Shown: positions 1-8,919, counted from the stretch's first letter. The stretch is DNA of 64,000 nucleotides from Vulcanibacillus modesticaldus (GCF_001730235.1 NZ_MIJF01000067.1:1-64000); one strand, 5' to 3'. Numbers and translations are program-made. The notes: generated from the letters alone by a model not told the origin.

Positions 1-177
1 TTTTTCTTCAAGTCCCTTCATTCCTTCGTTTTCATAATGATGAACCCATCGACGAACCATAGAATGATCAATACCCAACTTTTTAGCCACAGTTTTGTAT
101 CCCATTCCTTCATTCTTATACATATCCACTGCTTTCTTTTTGAATGCTACATCATATGTGTTTCGAATTTTACCCAT
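1..177 (-). CDS. IS3-family-type transposase OrfA (N-terminal part, runs off window)
   Basis: The reading frame starts at an ATG at 177-175 and is open to the window edge, giving 59 residues. It begins MGKIRNTYDVAFKKKAVDMY and continues with a helix-turn-helix (around residues 27-48, with GIDHSMVRRWV), typical of the DNA-binding OrfA of IS3/IS150-type elements. A good ribosome site (GGAGGGGA) lies just upstream on the minus strand. OrfA normally binds the element ends and is joined to the DDE-containing OrfB by frameshifting. OrfB would lie outside the window, so I cannot tell whether the element is intact. In Bacillus the neighbour of the next gene is fur; here the IS occupies that side. Confidence 0.75.
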   Translation of the reverse strand, partial: MGKIRNTYDVAFKKKAVDMYKNEGMGYKTVAKKLGIDHSMVRRWVHHYENEGMKGLEEK

Positions 178-185
178 AGAAAAAT

Positions 186-240
186 CCCCTCCATAATAGA
201 CAGACTAATGGTTTTTCTTTTTTCTGTCTACTATAAGGGG
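186..240. repeat. Probable terminal region of the IS element with imperfect inverted repeat
   Basis: Between the transposase start and the next gene, TAGACAGA (197-204) is mirrored by TCTGTCTA (223-230), and CCCCT (186-190) by AGGGG (236-240). Together they form an imperfect inverted repeat. The outer arm, read on the minus strand as CCCCTTATAGTAGACAGA, resembles the ends of IS150-like elements. The exact IS boundary and target duplication cannot be set without the other end. Confidence 0.4.
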
Positions 241-330
241 ATCATATCACAAAGGGTAGCCTTTTTGTATATTTACTAAATATATTTCATAGAAATAGTA
301 GGAAAAAAGGAGTGTGGTAGGTGGTCTATA

Positions 331-570
331 ATGATAATTACTTTAAAAAGGTTGCTTGAATGGATTATATTGTTTATCTTTTTTTTTCTTTTAGTTGTGC
401 TCTTTTATAAAATGATATTTTTCTTTAATAATTGGCTAACTCCGTTTGATAAATATAAAGAACCAAAAGGAAGGGCAATTAAAGTAATTGATATGAGTAA
501 TGAATATGGGATGGTAAGTAGTCAAGATTTTATTCAACGTTTAAAAATTTACTACCTATTGGGTGAATAA
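331..570 (+). CDS. DUF4227 (YqzK-like) small membrane protein
   Basis: This 79-residue protein has one strongly hydrophobic segment at about residues 9-31, followed by a short soluble tail that contains NWLTPFDKYKEPKG. Length, topology and position directly upstream of xerD match the DUF4227/YqzK family of Bacillales, where the order is fur-yqzK-xerD. The function is unknown. No other membrane segment or catalytic motif is visible. Its distance to xerD (77 bp) is compatible with co-transcription. Confidence 0.75.
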   Translation: MIITLKRLLEWIILFIFFFLLVVLFYKMIFFFNNWLTPFDKYKEPKGRAIKVIDMSNEYGMVSSQDFIQRLKIYYLLGE

Positions 571-647
571 TTTTTGTTTTTAGAAGGAATTGTAAAACTC
601 AATGTTGAAGTATAAAAAAACCTATAATCTTTTAAGGAGTCTTTAGG

Positions 648-1535
648 ATGGAAAAATTAATCGACCAATTTATCCATTACCTAATGGTAGAAAAAGGGTT
701 AGCTCAAAACACGATAGAATCTTATCGTCGTGACTTAATTTCTTACCGTTTATTCTTGAAGAAAATTGGTAATATTCCTATCCAAGAAACAAATCGTTCC
801 CATATCATTGCCTATTTATTAGAATTAAAGAATAAGGGTAGAGCAACCTCAACCGTATCAAGAAACCTAGCAGCTATTAGGGCATTTTATCAATATTTAT
901 TAAGGGATCGTTATATTATAAAGGATCCATCACAAAATTTAGAATCACCTAAGATTGATAAACGCTTACCAAAAGTTTTGTCGATCGAACAGGTTGACAA
1001 CTTGTTAAAGATGCCTGATACTAACACCATTGCGGGATTAAGGGATAAGGCAATGTTAGAATTGTTATATGCCACTGGAATTCGAGTTTCAGAATTAGTA
1101 TCATTAAATATTGAAGATGTGAATTTAAATATGGGCTTCATTAAGTGTATAGGTAAAGGGTCAAAAGAAAGAATCGTCCCTTTAGGCGAATTGGCGATAA
1201 GTAGTATCGGCAGATATCTAGATTATGGAAGGGTTAAATTGGTGTCGAATCGAACCGACAGTGCTCTTTTCTTAAATCAGCATGGGAAACGCTTGACTAG
1301 GCAAGGTTTTTGGAAGATACTGAAGAAGTACGTTAAAATGGCATCTATAGATGTGGATATTACACCTCATACATTGCGGCATTCATTTGCAACACATCTT
1401 TTAGAAAATGGAGCAGATCTAAGATCCGTACAGGAAATGTTAGGCCATGCCGATATATCCACTACACAAATATATACTCACCTAACTAAAGCAAGATTAA
1501 AAGAAGTATACTCTAAAACCCATCCTAGAGCATAA
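648..1535 (+). CDS. xerD: Site-specific tyrosine recombinase XerD
   Basis: XerD works with XerC (CodV) at the dif site to resolve chromosome dimers before division. The 295-residue protein has the N-terminal SAM-like core-binding domain (about 1-90) and the catalytic domain (about 105-290). All catalytic residues are visible: R146, K170, H241, R244, H267 and the nucleophile Y276 (in TTQIYTHLT). The start ATG has AAGGAG at an 8-base spacing. Length and the conserved neighbourhood (DUF4227 upstream, deoB downstream) favour XerD over XerC or a phage integrase. Confidence 0.95.
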   Translation: MEKLIDQFIHYLMVEKGLAQNTIESYRRDLISYRLFLKKIGNIPIQETNRSHIIAYLLELKNKGRATSTVSRNLAAIRAFYQYLLRDRYIIKDPSQNLESPKIDKRLPKVLSIEQVDNLLKMPDTNTIAGLRDKAMLELLYATGIRVSELVSLNIEDVNLNMGFIKCIGKGSKERIVPLGELAISSIGRYLDYGRVKLVSNRTDSALFLNQHGKRLTRQGFWKILKKYVKMASIDVDITPHTLRHSFATHLLENGADLRSVQEMLGHADISTTQIYTHLTKARLKEVYSKTHPRA

Positions 1536-1595
1536 AATTTTATATGATAGAAAAATTAAATACATAGACAAAAAAATTTCTTTTTTTTTCAAAAA

Positions 1596-1629
1596 GATGT
1601 CTGACATCAGTCAACAGATAAGTTATAAT
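1596..1629 (+). promoter_or_regulatory. Sigma-A promoter of the deoB operon with a palindrome over the -35
   Basis: The -35 is CTGACA (1601-1606) and the -10 is TATAAT (1624-1629), with the optimal 17-bp spacing. A perfect dyad, GATGTC-T-GACATC (1596-1608), covers the -35. It is not followed by a T-run, so it is not a terminator. A repressor site is the natural reading, but the regulator is unknown. Confidence 0.6.
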
Positions 1630-1720
1630 ACTATTATGATGATTGTCCAACATAATATAAAATAGATATCTAATATTTAAGGAATAATAAAAAAATAAAA
1701 TATCCTAGGAGGTACATATT

Positions 1721-2896
1721 ATGAAATTCAACAAAATAGCGTTAATCGTATTAGATAGTCTAGGGATAGGCGCTTTACCTGACGCTAATGAATATGGCGA
1801 CCAGGGTACAAATACTTTCGCTCATATAGCAGAGAAAATGAATGGGCTTAACATCCCTAATATGGGAAAATTAGGTGTTGGGAATATTCATCCAATAGCT
1901 GGGGTTACAAAGCAAGAAACTCCGATTGGTGCTTTTGGAAAAATGGGCGAGTTATCTGTTGGTAAAGATACAATGACAGGACATTGGGAAATGATGGGCT
2001 TAAAAATTGATACTCCATTTAAAACGTATCCAGATGGTTTTCCTGAGTCATTGATTAAAAATTTTGAAGAAAGAATTGGCAGAAAAGTTATTGGGAACAA
2101 ACCTGCTTCAGGTACTGAAATAATAAATGAATTAGGAGAAGAACATGTGAAAACAGGTGCTGTTATTGTTTACACATCTGCTGATAGTGTGTTTCAAATT
2201 GCAGCACATGAGGAAATTGTACCTTTAGAAGAACTATATAAAATTTGTGAAGTTGCTAGAGAATTAACATTGAGTGATGAATATTTAGTTGGACGCGTTA
2301 TTGCAAGACCATTTATTGGTGAACCAGGTTCTTTCCAAAGAACACCAAATAGAAAAGACTATTCCGTAAAACCTCCTTCAAGAACCGTAATGAACAATTT
2401 AGTAGATAAGGGATTCGATTCTATCTCAGTTGGTAAAATAGCAGATATCTATGCTAATGAAGGAATTACTAAGGCGGTAAAATCAAAATCCAATATGGAT
2501 GGAGTAGATAAGCTAATTGCGGAATTAAAGACGGATTTTAAAGGTTTAATTTTTACCAATTTAGTTGATTTTGATATGTTGTATGGACACCGTCGTGATC
2601 CAATTGGCTATGGTAAGGCAATTGAAGAGTTTGACACTCGTCTTCCTGAGATCATGGATGCTCTAGGTGAGGATGGTCTATTGATTATCACTGCTGACCA
2701 TGGTAACGATCCTACCCATGGAGGTACCGATCATACTAGGGAATATGTGCCTTTATTGGTTTACAGTAAATCACTTACTGGTGGAGTAGACCTTGGTATT
2801 AGGAAATCTTTTGCAGATATAGGAGCTACTATTTCAGATAACTTTGGAATTCAACTACCAGAATACGGTGAAAGCTTTTTAGAGCAATTAAAATAA
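1721..2896 (+). CDS. deoB: Phosphopentomutase
   Basis: DeoB (Drm) interconverts (deoxy)ribose 1-phosphate and 5-phosphate, linking nucleoside phosphorolysis to central carbon metabolism. The 391 residues show the alkaline-phosphatase fold metal ligands: the N-terminal IVLDSLGIG motif, [10 protein letters not shown] with the phosphorylated Thr at about residue 84, and the C-terminal [17 protein letters not shown]. The start has an AGGAGG ribosome site. It is first in an operon with two purine nucleoside phosphorylases and pdp, which supply its ribose 1-phosphate substrate. Confidence 0.96.
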   Translation: MKFNKIALIVLDSLGIGALPDANEYGDQGTNTFAHIAEKMNGLNIPNMGKLGVGNIHPIAGVTKQETPIGAFGKMGELSVGKDTMTGHWEMMGLKIDTPFKTYPDGFPESLIKNFEERIGRKVIGNKPASGTEIINELGEEHVKTGAVIVYTSADSVFQIAAHEEIVPLEELYKICEVARELTLSDEYLVGRVIARPFIGEPGSFQRTPNRKDYSVKPPSRTVMNNLVDKGFDSISVGKIADIYANEGITKAVKSKSNMDGVDKLIAELKTDFKGLIFTNLVDFDMLYGHRRDPIGYGKAIEEFDTRLPEIMDALGEDGLLIITADHGNDPTHGGTDHTREYVPLLVYSKSLTGGVDLGIRKSFADIGATISDNFGIQLPEYGESFLEQLK

Positions 2897-2908
2897 GGGG
2901 GATAAAAT

Positions 2909-3724
2909 ATGTTAAGAGACAAAATCAATGAAACAGCAGAATATATCAAAGCAAAAATCAATATTACTCCTGAAATCGGTTTAATTCTTGGTTCAGGATT
3001 AGGCGTATTAGCAGATGAAATTGAGGATGCTATAAAAATTTCTTATCATGATATACCACATTTCCCTGTTTCAACAGTTGAAGGACATAAGGGTCAATTG
3101 GTAATTGGCCGTCTATCCGGGAAAAATGTTATTGCGATGCAAGGAAGATTTCATTATTACGAAGGATATTCATTAAAAGAAGTTACTTTCCCAGTAAGAG
3201 TTATGAAGGCTTTAGGTGTAGAAAAGCTAATTGTAACTAATGCTGCAGGTGGAGTTAATACTTCCTTTGAGCCTGGTGACTTAATGATAATCACTGACCA
3301 TATTAACTTCATGTTTGATAATCCATTAATGGGACCAAATGATAATGAATTAGGCGTTAGATTCCCAGATATGTCTGAAGTATATTCTCAAAAATTAATT
3401 GAAATTGCTAAGAACTCTGCAAAAGATTTAGATATCGAGATTAAGGAAGGAGTTTATACTGCATTTACTGGTCCATCTTATGAAACTCCTGCTGAAATCA
3501 AAATGATTAGAACAATTGGTGGAGATGCTGTTGGTATGTCAACGGTTCCAGAAGCTATGGTTGCTAGACATTCCTCTATGGATGTTTTAGGTATTTCTTG
3601 TATTACTAATATGGCGGCTGGAATTTTACCACAACCTCTTTCTCATGATGAGGTAATTGAAACAACTAACCTTGTTCAAGCTAAATTTTTATCATTAGTT
3701 AGAGAGATAGTAAGTAATTTATAA
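2909..3724 (+). CDS. punA: Purine nucleoside phosphorylase, trimeric PNP-I (inosine/guanosine type)
   Basis: This enzyme splits inosine and guanosine with phosphate into the base and ribose 1-phosphate. The 271 residues carry the phosphate-binding [13 protein letters not shown] and [11 protein letters not shown] motifs and the PNP signature NAAGGVN. The base-pocket residues are the canonical Glu in GPSYETPAE (E192) and Asn in SCITNMAAG (N234). These equal human Glu201 and Asn243 and select 6-oxopurines. It lies 12 bp after deoB and 13 bp before its paralogue. Confidence 0.95.
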   Translation: MLRDKINETAEYIKAKINITPEIGLILGSGLGVLADEIEDAIKISYHDIPHFPVSTVEGHKGQLVIGRLSGKNVIAMQGRFHYYEGYSLKEVTFPVRVMKALGVEKLIVTNAAGGVNTSFEPGDLMIITDHINFMFDNPLMGPNDNELGVRFPDMSEVYSQKLIEIAKNSAKDLDIEIKEGVYTAFTGPSYETPAEIKMIRTIGGDAVGMSTVPEAMVARHSSMDVLGISCITNMAAGILPQPLSHDEVIETTNLVQAKFLSLVREIVSNL

Positions 3725-3737
3725 GGGGGAAACACAA

Positions 3738-4565
3738 ATGGAAAATAAAATGCAAAAGATTAATGAAGCTAAGGATTACATATTATCAAAGATAACTGAA
3801 ATTCCTGAAATCGGTTTGATCTTAGGTTCAGGTTTAGGAGAAATGGCTGAATTAATAGAAAATCCTGTAATTATTGAATACAAGGATATCCCTAATTTTC
3901 CTGTTTCAACAGTTGAAGGACATAAGGGACAACTGGTTATTGGAACATTAGAGGGTAAAAAGGTAATGGCTATGCAAGGTCGTTTCCACTATTATGAAGG
4001 CTATTCCATGAGTGAAGTAACATTTCCAGTTTATGTTATGAAGGCTATTGGTATAAAAATGCTACTAGTAACCAATGCTTGTGGAGGTATGAATAAAGCA
4101 TTTTCAGCTGGAGACTTAATGATTATTACAGATCATATTAATTTTATGGGTACAAATCCTTTGATTGGACCAAATCTACCAGAGTTTGGACCACGTTTCC
4201 CAGATATGTCCCAAGCATACGATCAAGAATTTATCAGTCTTGCTGAAAAGGTGGCTAATGACCAAGGGTTAAAAATTCAAAAAGGTGTTTATGCAGCAAT
4301 AAGTGGACCAAATTATCAAACACCTTCAGAATTAAAAATGTTAGCAAAAATTGGTGGCGATACTGTTGGTATGTCAACCGTTCCAGAAGTTATTATAGCT
4401 AGACATGCAGGAATGAGAGTATTAGGTATTTCTCTAATAACTGACATGGCGATTGGTGAAGAGTTAGAACCATTAACCCACGAACAAGTTGTAGCTGTAG
4501 CTGAACAAAGTAAACCAAAATTCATTAAATTAGTAAGAGGTGTACTAAAAGAGGTGATCCTATAA
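3738..4565 (+). CDS. Second purine nucleoside phosphorylase paralogue with altered base pocket
   Basis: This 275-residue protein is a tandem paralogue of the preceding PNP. It keeps all phosphate and ribose motifs ([34 protein letters not shown]). The two base-reading residues have changed: GPNYQTPSE has Gln at residue 194 instead of Glu, and SLITDMAIG has Asp at 236 instead of Asn. NACGGMN replaces NAAGGVN. In the mammalian enzyme the Asn-to-Asp change, alone or with Glu-to-Gln, shifts preference towards adenosine. I therefore infer a 6-aminopurine-type specificity (adenosine or related), which would complement PunA. It is translationally coupled to pdp (TAATG overlap). Confidence 0.88.
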   Translation: MENKMQKINEAKDYILSKITEIPEIGLILGSGLGEMAELIENPVIIEYKDIPNFPVSTVEGHKGQLVIGTLEGKKVMAMQGRFHYYEGYSMSEVTFPVYVMKAIGIKMLLVTNACGGMNKAFSAGDLMIITDHINFMGTNPLIGPNLPEFGPRFPDMSQAYDQEFISLAEKVANDQGLKIQKGVYAAISGPNYQTPSELKMLAKIGGDTVGMSTVPEVIIARHAGMRVLGISLITDMAIGEELEPLTHEQVVAVAEQSKPKFIKLVRGVLKEVIL

Positions 4566-5890
4566 TGAGAATGGTAGATCTAATTCACAAGAAACGTGAA
4601 GGTCAAGAATTAACTACTGAAGAGATTAATTTTATTATTGACGGATACAGTCGTGGTGCGATACCTGACTATCAATTATCTGCATTTACAATGGCTGTTT
4701 TTTATCAGGGAATGACCGAAAGAGAAACTGCTGATTTAACTCTTGCTATGGTTGAGTCCGGAGAGCAAATTGATCTTTCTAAGATCGAAGGTATTAAAGT
4801 AGATAAGCATAGTACTGGTGGAGTAGGAGACACTACGACATTAGTGTTAGGTCCATTGGTGGCAACCGCTGGAGTACCAGTTGCAAAGATGTCTGGACGT
4901 GGTTTAGGTCATACTGGTGGAACAATTGACAAACTAGAATCAATTGAAGGTTTTCACGTTGAACTAAATAATCAAGAGTTTATCGATCAGGTGAATAAAG
5001 TTAAGCTTTCTGTTATCGGTCAAACAGCAAACTTGACTCCAGCAGATAAAAAGTTATACGCACTTAGAGATGTTACCGCGACAGTTGATTCTATCCCATT
5101 GATCGCTAGTTCAATTATGAGTAAAAAGATCGCAGCTGGTGCTGATGCTATTGTTTTAGACGTAAAGACTGGCGACGGAGCTTTTATGAAGACCACCGAA
5201 AAGTCCTTTGAACTAGCTAAAGCAATGGTTGATATCGGCACCTTAACTAAGAGAAACACTGTTGCTGTTGTAAGTGACATGGACCAACCACTAGGATTTG
5301 CTGTTGGTAATGCACTAGAAGTAAAAGAAGCAATTGAAACTTTAAAAGGTAATGGACCAAAAGACCTAGAGGAATTATGCTTAGTCTTAGGTTCTCATAT
5401 GCTTGTATTAGGAGAAAAAGCTAAGACTGTTGAAGAGGCTTATCAAATTCTTGAAGATATTATCCATTCTGGTAAAGCCATTGAAACTTTAAAAGAGTTT
5501 GTTAAGGCTCAAGGTGGTAACCCAGACGTAATCGATAATCCAGATTTATTACCTCAAGCTGAAGCATTAATTGATGTTATTGCTGAAGAAGAAGGATTCG
5601 TTCATAAAATCCATGCGGAAGAAATTGGAATCAGCGCTATGATGCTTGGTGCCGGAAGGGAAACTAAGGAATCAGAAATAGATTTAGCAGTTGGAATAAA
5701 GTTAAACAAAAAAGTGGGAGACCGTGTGGATAAAGGTGATGTTATTGCAACACTATATGTAAATAACCCTAAAAATGTTGAAGAAGTTAAGCGAAAAGTA
5801 TTAGCTGCTTACACAATTGGTTCAGAAAAACTAGCTGAACGACCATTAATTTTTGGTATCGTGACTAAAGATGGAATTCAAAAAAATTAA
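4565..5890 (+). CDS. pdp: Pyrimidine-nucleoside phosphorylase
   Basis: Pdp phosphorolyses uridine, deoxyuridine and thymidine to the base and (deoxy)ribose 1-phosphate. The 441 residues open with the [10 protein letters not shown] start typical of Bacillus Pdp. They contain the phosphate loop KHSTGGVGD and the thymidine phosphorylase signature [16 protein letters not shown]. The C-terminal domain resembles a biotinyl-type beta barrel ([15 protein letters not shown]). The start codon overlaps the preceding stop (TAATG), so translation is coupled. It is the last gene of the deoB salvage operon and is followed by a terminator. Confidence 0.95.
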   Translation: MRMVDLIHKKREGQELTTEEINFIIDGYSRGAIPDYQLSAFTMAVFYQGMTERETADLTLAMVESGEQIDLSKIEGIKVDKHSTGGVGDTTTLVLGPLVATAGVPVAKMSGRGLGHTGGTIDKLESIEGFHVELNNQEFIDQVNKVKLSVIGQTANLTPADKKLYALRDVTATVDSIPLIASSIMSKKIAAGADAIVLDVKTGDGAFMKTTEKSFELAKAMVDIGTLTKRNTVAVVSDMDQPLGFAVGNALEVKEAIETLKGNGPKDLEELCLVLGSHMLVLGEKAKTVEEAYQILEDIIHSGKAIETLKEFVKAQGGNPDVIDNPDLLPQAEALIDVIAEEEGFVHKIHAEEIGISAMMLGAGRETKESEIDLAVGIKLNKKVGDRVDKGDVIATLYVNNPKNVEEVKRKVLAAYTIGSEKLAERPLIFGIVTKDGIQKN

Positions 5891-5902
5891 TAATCAAGAC
5901 CT

Positions 5903-5936
5903 AAAAGATGGCATTTTAGCCATCTTTTATTTTTTT
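5903..5936 (+). terminator. Rho-independent terminator of the deoB-pdp operon
   Basis: A perfect 10-bp stem (AAAAGATGGC at 5903-5912 with GCCATCTTTT at 5919-5928) has a 6-base loop and is followed by a T-rich run. Confidence 0.9.
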
Positions 5937-6014
5937 GGAATATTTCACCTTAATTTGAGAACAATAAGAACTAACGAAGATATGTACAAATAAGCAAAGG
6001 AAGGGAATTTGCCT

Positions 6015-7190
6015 ATGTTGAGAAAAAGGATAATATATTTATTTATTGGTATATTTATATCTTATATGGTTGTTCTTCCTAGTGTTTATGCTGAGGAAGT
6101 AGATCTGGCGACTAATGCCAAATCGGCAATTTTGATTGACCAAGATACAGGTACGATACTATTTGAAAAAAATAGTCATCAACCTCTCCCTCCTGCAAGT
6201 CTCACTAAAATTATGACTATGTTATTAGTAATGGAAGCTATCGATAGTGGTAAGATTACCCTTGATGATAAAGTGAGAGTAAGTGAGTACGCTGCTTCAA
6301 TGGGTGGTTCTCAAATCTTTTTGGAAGCGGGCGAAGAGATGTCGGTAAGGGACTTGTTAAAAGGAGTAGCTGTGGCTTCTGGAAATGATGCTTCTGTTGC
6401 TTTGGCCGAATATATAGCTGGATCTGAGGAAGCCTTTGTTGCTAAAATGAATGAGAAAGCAAAAGAATTAGGATTGAAAAACACTCATTTTATGAATTCT
6501 AATGGTTTACCTGTTAAAAATCACTATACTTCTGCTTATGATATTGCTGTGATATCAAGAGAATTATTGAAGTATGAGCAAATCACAAGATATACGGGTA
6601 TCTATCAGGATTATTTGAGAAAAAATACTAAAAATCCTTTTTGGTTAGTCAATACAAATCGTTTAGTTAGATTTTATAAGGGAGTTGATGGATTAAAGAC
6701 AGGTTATACTACAGAAGCAAAATTTTGTTTAGCCGCAACGGCAAAAAGGGGTAAATTTAGGGTTATCGCTGTAGTTATGGGTGCCCCTAGTACAAAGATT
6801 AGAAATAAAGAAGTTTCAAGATTATTAGATTATGCATTTAGTCAGTACAAGAATGAAGTTATCTACGAAAAAAATCAGCCTGTAATTAATGCAAAGGTTA
6901 GTAAAGGTAAAAAAGATTATGTATCTCTGATAACACCATATCAAATTAGTGTACTTATGAAAAAAGAGGAAAAATTAACCAATTATGAAAAAGTAATAAT
7001 TGTCGATGAAAATATTATAGCGCCAATTGAGAAGGGAGAAGTATTAGGTAAATTACAGACGATAAAAGATGGAAAAGTAGTTCAAACTTTCCCATTAATT
7101 GCTGAAGAAAATATTAATAAAGCCAGTCTGTGGGATATGATCAAGAAAACTACAAAAAGCCAACTTCTGCTTAGTAAAAATAGTGAATAA
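6015..7190 (+). CDS. dacF: D-alanyl-D-alanine carboxypeptidase DacF
   Basis: DacF is a low-molecular-weight penicillin-binding protein that trims D-Ala from peptidoglycan, in Bacillus in the forespore. An N-terminal signal peptide ends at about VYA. The active-site motifs are SLTK (S-x-x-K), SGN (in VASGNDASVALAE) and KTG (in GLKTGYT), followed by the C-terminal beta domain (PBP5_C). I prefer ATG 6015, which has AAGGAAGGG 9 bases upstream, over an in-frame TTG at 6009. The position directly before spoIIAA is conserved in Bacillus and supports dacF rather than dacA. I could not find a convincing sigma-F promoter. Confidence 0.92.
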   Translation: MLRKRIIYLFIGIFISYMVVLPSVYAEEVDLATNAKSAILIDQDTGTILFEKNSHQPLPPASLTKIMTMLLVMEAIDSGKITLDDKVRVSEYAASMGGSQIFLEAGEEMSVRDLLKGVAVASGNDASVALAEYIAGSEEAFVAKMNEKAKELGLKNTHFMNSNGLPVKNHYTSAYDIAVISRELLKYEQITRYTGIYQDYLRKNTKNPFWLVNTNRLVRFYKGVDGLKTGYTTEAKFCLAATAKRGKFRVIAVVMGAPSTKIRNKEVSRLLDYAFSQYKNEVIYEKNQPVINAKVSKGKKDYVSLITPYQISVLMKKEEKLTNYEKVIIVDENIIAPIEKGEVLGKLQTIKDGKVVQTFPLIAEENINKASLWDMIKKTTKSQLLLSKNSE

Positions 7191-7199
7191 GTGACATTT

Positions 7200-7259
7200 T
7201 TCGACATCGAGATTCCGCAAAACAGTTCGGATTCTCGATTTTTTTGTTCTTTTGTCGAC
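7200..7259. promoter_or_regulatory. Two Spo0A-box candidates upstream of spoIIA
   Basis: A perfect Spo0A box TGTCGAA is present on the minus strand at 7206-7200, and a 6/7 match TGTCGAC lies at 7253-7259, shortly upstream of the probable sigma-H promoter. In B. subtilis spoIIA is a known Spo0A-phosphate target. Confidence 0.5.
7206..7245 (+). terminator. Terminator between dacF and spoIIAA
   Basis: A 12-bp stem with one mismatch (7206-7217 with 7228-7239, arms ending CCG/CGG) is followed by seven Ts. It suggests that spoIIA is mainly transcribed from its own promoter. Confidence 0.8.
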
Positions 7260-7268
7260 TAGCAGGAA

Positions 7269-7297
7269 CTAGAAATCAAAAAGAAGAAATAGAATAA
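7269..7297 (+). promoter_or_regulatory. Candidate sigma-H promoter of spoIIA
   Basis: The -10 ATAGAATAA (7289-7297) fits the sigma-H consensus RnnGAATww perfectly. The -35 CTAGAAATC (7269-7277) fits only 6 of 9, at the proper 11-base spacing. A weak -35 helped by Spo0A is plausible for this operon. Confidence 0.45.
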
Positions 7298-7364
7298 AAA
7301 CATCTGATTGCTCAAAATCAAGATTTTTTTTAACTGATTATTATGGGAAGAAGGAGTGAATCAA

Positions 7365-7715
7365 ATGAATTTTAATATTACTTTAGAAATGGTAAGAAAT
7401 ACCTTAATCGTAAGGTTAGAAGGGGAATTGGACCACCATACTTCAGAAATGGTTCGTGAAAAGATTGATAAGGAATTAGCAAAAGGGATCGTAAAAAATT
7501 TATTATTTAACTTAGAGCATTTAACTTTTATGGATAGTTCAGGTCTTGGGATGTTGTTGGGGCGATATAAGAAAATCCGTCAATCTGAAGGTAAAATGTC
7601 AATCTGTTGTCTACAACCTAGCGTATACAAGATATTTGAACTTTCTGGTATCTTTAAGATTTTAAGTGTATTTGAAAATGAGTCAGAAGCCATCGAAGCA
7701 TTGGAGGTGGCTTAA
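7365..7715 (+). CDS. spoIIAA: Anti-sigma-F factor antagonist SpoIIAA
   Basis: SpoIIAA is a STAS-domain protein that, when unphosphorylated, binds SpoIIAB and frees sigma-F in the forespore. The 116 residues include GELDHHT and the phosphorylation loop FMDSSGLG, with Ser58 in the same position as in B. subtilis. I chose ATG 7365, which has AAGAAGGAG about 8 bases upstream and gives the family length. A GTG at 7356 lies inside that ribosome site. It is the first gene of spoIIAA-spoIIAB-sigF. Confidence 0.96.
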   Translation: MNFNITLEMVRNTLIVRLEGELDHHTSEMVREKIDKELAKGIVKNLLFNLEHLTFMDSSGLGMLLGRYKKIRQSEGKMSICCLQPSVYKIFELSGIFKILSVFENESEAIEALEVA

Positions 7716-8156
7716 TTGGGTGCTAATTTTATGAAATTACAATTTGCTGCAAAATCCGAAAATGAATCTTTTGCAAGGGTAGCTGTAGCATCGTTCATCT
7801 CTCAACTGGACCCAACTCTAGAAGAAATTAATGATATAAAAACTGTTGTATCAGAAGCAGTTACTAATTCGATAATTCATGGATATGAAGAAGATGAAAA
7901 GGGTATTGTTACAATTTACGTATCATATGATGGTGAGATGGTTGAATTAACGATTGAAGATAATGGAAAGGGGATTGAAGATGTAGAGTCTGCTCTTCAG
8001 CCTTTATACACTACTAAACCGGAGCTTGAGAGGTCTGGAATGGGCTTCACGATCATGGAAAATCTAATGGATGACATGGAAGTTGAATCAAAAATTGGAG
8101 AGGGTACGAAAGTAGTACTTAGAAAAAGATTTGCTATAAATAACACTGTAAATTAG
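7716..8156 (+). CDS. spoIIAB: Anti-sigma-F factor and serine kinase SpoIIAB
   Basis: SpoIIAB binds and inhibits sigma-F and phosphorylates SpoIIAA. The 146 residues form a GHKL ATPase with the N box ([13 protein letters not shown]), G1 (DNGKGI) and G2 (RSGMGFTIM). A TTG start directly after the spoIIAA stop is supported by GGAGG 8 bases upstream and by a length identical to the B. subtilis protein; an internal ATG at 7731 is the alternative. The adjoining genes are its regulator and its target. Confidence 0.96.
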   Translation: MGANFMKLQFAAKSENESFARVAVASFISQLDPTLEEINDIKTVVSEAVTNSIIHGYEEDEKGIVTIYVSYDGEMVELTIEDNGKGIEDVESALQPLYTTKPELERSGMGFTIMENLMDDMEVESKIGEGTKVVLRKRFAINNTVN

Positions 8157-8166
8157 GGGTGATAAA

Positions 8167-8919
8167 ATGGAATTTGATATCAATAATAACCATCATCCCT
8201 ATTTAAGTGATCGGGAGATTAAAGAACTCATCATTAAGAGTCAAAATGGTGATGAACAAGCCAGAGAAAAAATCGTTAATAGCAATATACGGTTGATTTG
8301 GTCGGTGGTACAACGCTTCTTAAATCGGGGTTATGAAGCTGACGATTTATTTCAAATAGGTGCTATTGGACTATTGAAAGCAGTTGATAAGTTTGACATG
8401 TCCTTTGACGTTCGATTTTCCACTTACGCAGTTCCAATGATTATTGGGGAAATTCAACGTTTTATTAGAGATGATGGAACAGTGAAGGTTAGTCGTTCCT
8501 TAAAAGAAACAGCAAATAAAGTTCGAAAAGCAAAGGATGAAATATCAAAAACTTTAGGCAGAATGCCAACTGTGAAGGAAATTGCCGATAAATTGGAAAT
8601 TTCACCCGAGGAAGTTATCTTTGCCCAAGAAGCAAGTAGAGCTCCAGCATCTATTCATGAAACGGTCTTTGAAAATGATGGTGATCCGATTACCCTAATG
8701 GATCAAATATCAGATGAATCTCAAAATAAGTGGTTTGATAATATTGCCTTACGGGAGGCGATCTCTAAACTAAATGAAAGGGAAAGATTAATTGTATATT
8801 TAAGATATTTCAAAGATCAAACTCAATCTGAGGTAGCCAAGAGATTGGGAATATCACAAGTGCAGGTATCGAGATTAGAAAAAAAAATTCTATCAAATAT
8901 CAAAAGCCAATTGGAGTGA
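8167..8919 (+). CDS. sigF: Forespore RNA polymerase sigma factor SigF
   Basis: Sigma-F is the first compartment-specific sigma factor, active in the forespore. The 250 residues show region 2 (DDLFQIGAIGLLKAVDKFD, FSTYAVPMIIGEIQRFIRDD), region 3 (KETANKVRKAKDE, PTVKEIADKLEISPEEV) and the region 4 helix-turn-helix (QSEVAKRLGISQVQVSRLE). Position after spoIIAB separates it from the close paralogue SigG. Targets are likely to include dacF and early forespore genes. Confidence 0.96.
   Translation: MEFDINNNHHPYLSDREIKELIIKSQNGDEQAREKIVNSNIRLIWSVVQRFLNRGYEADDLFQIGAIGLLKAVDKFDMSFDVRFSTYAVPMIIGEIQRFIRDDGTVKVSRSLKETANKVRKAKDEISKTLGRMPTVKEIADKLEISPEEVIFAQEASRAPASIHETVFENDGDPITLMDQISDESQNKWFDNIALREAISKLNERERLIVYLRYFKDQTQSEVAKRLGISQVQVSRLEKKILSNIKSQLE

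Noticed and set aside
1536-1600. Terminator after xerD
   Set aside because: The A/T-rich runs can fold only into weak A-U stems, and the GATGTC dyad is not followed by Ts.
3738-4565. Second PNP gene as a decayed duplicate
   Set aside because: The frame is intact, the catalytic motifs are preserved and the gene is coupled to pdp; the changes are confined to specificity positions.
5937-6008. Sigma-F promoter for dacF
   Set aside because: No combination resembling GyATA and GGnnAnAnT at proper spacing is present.
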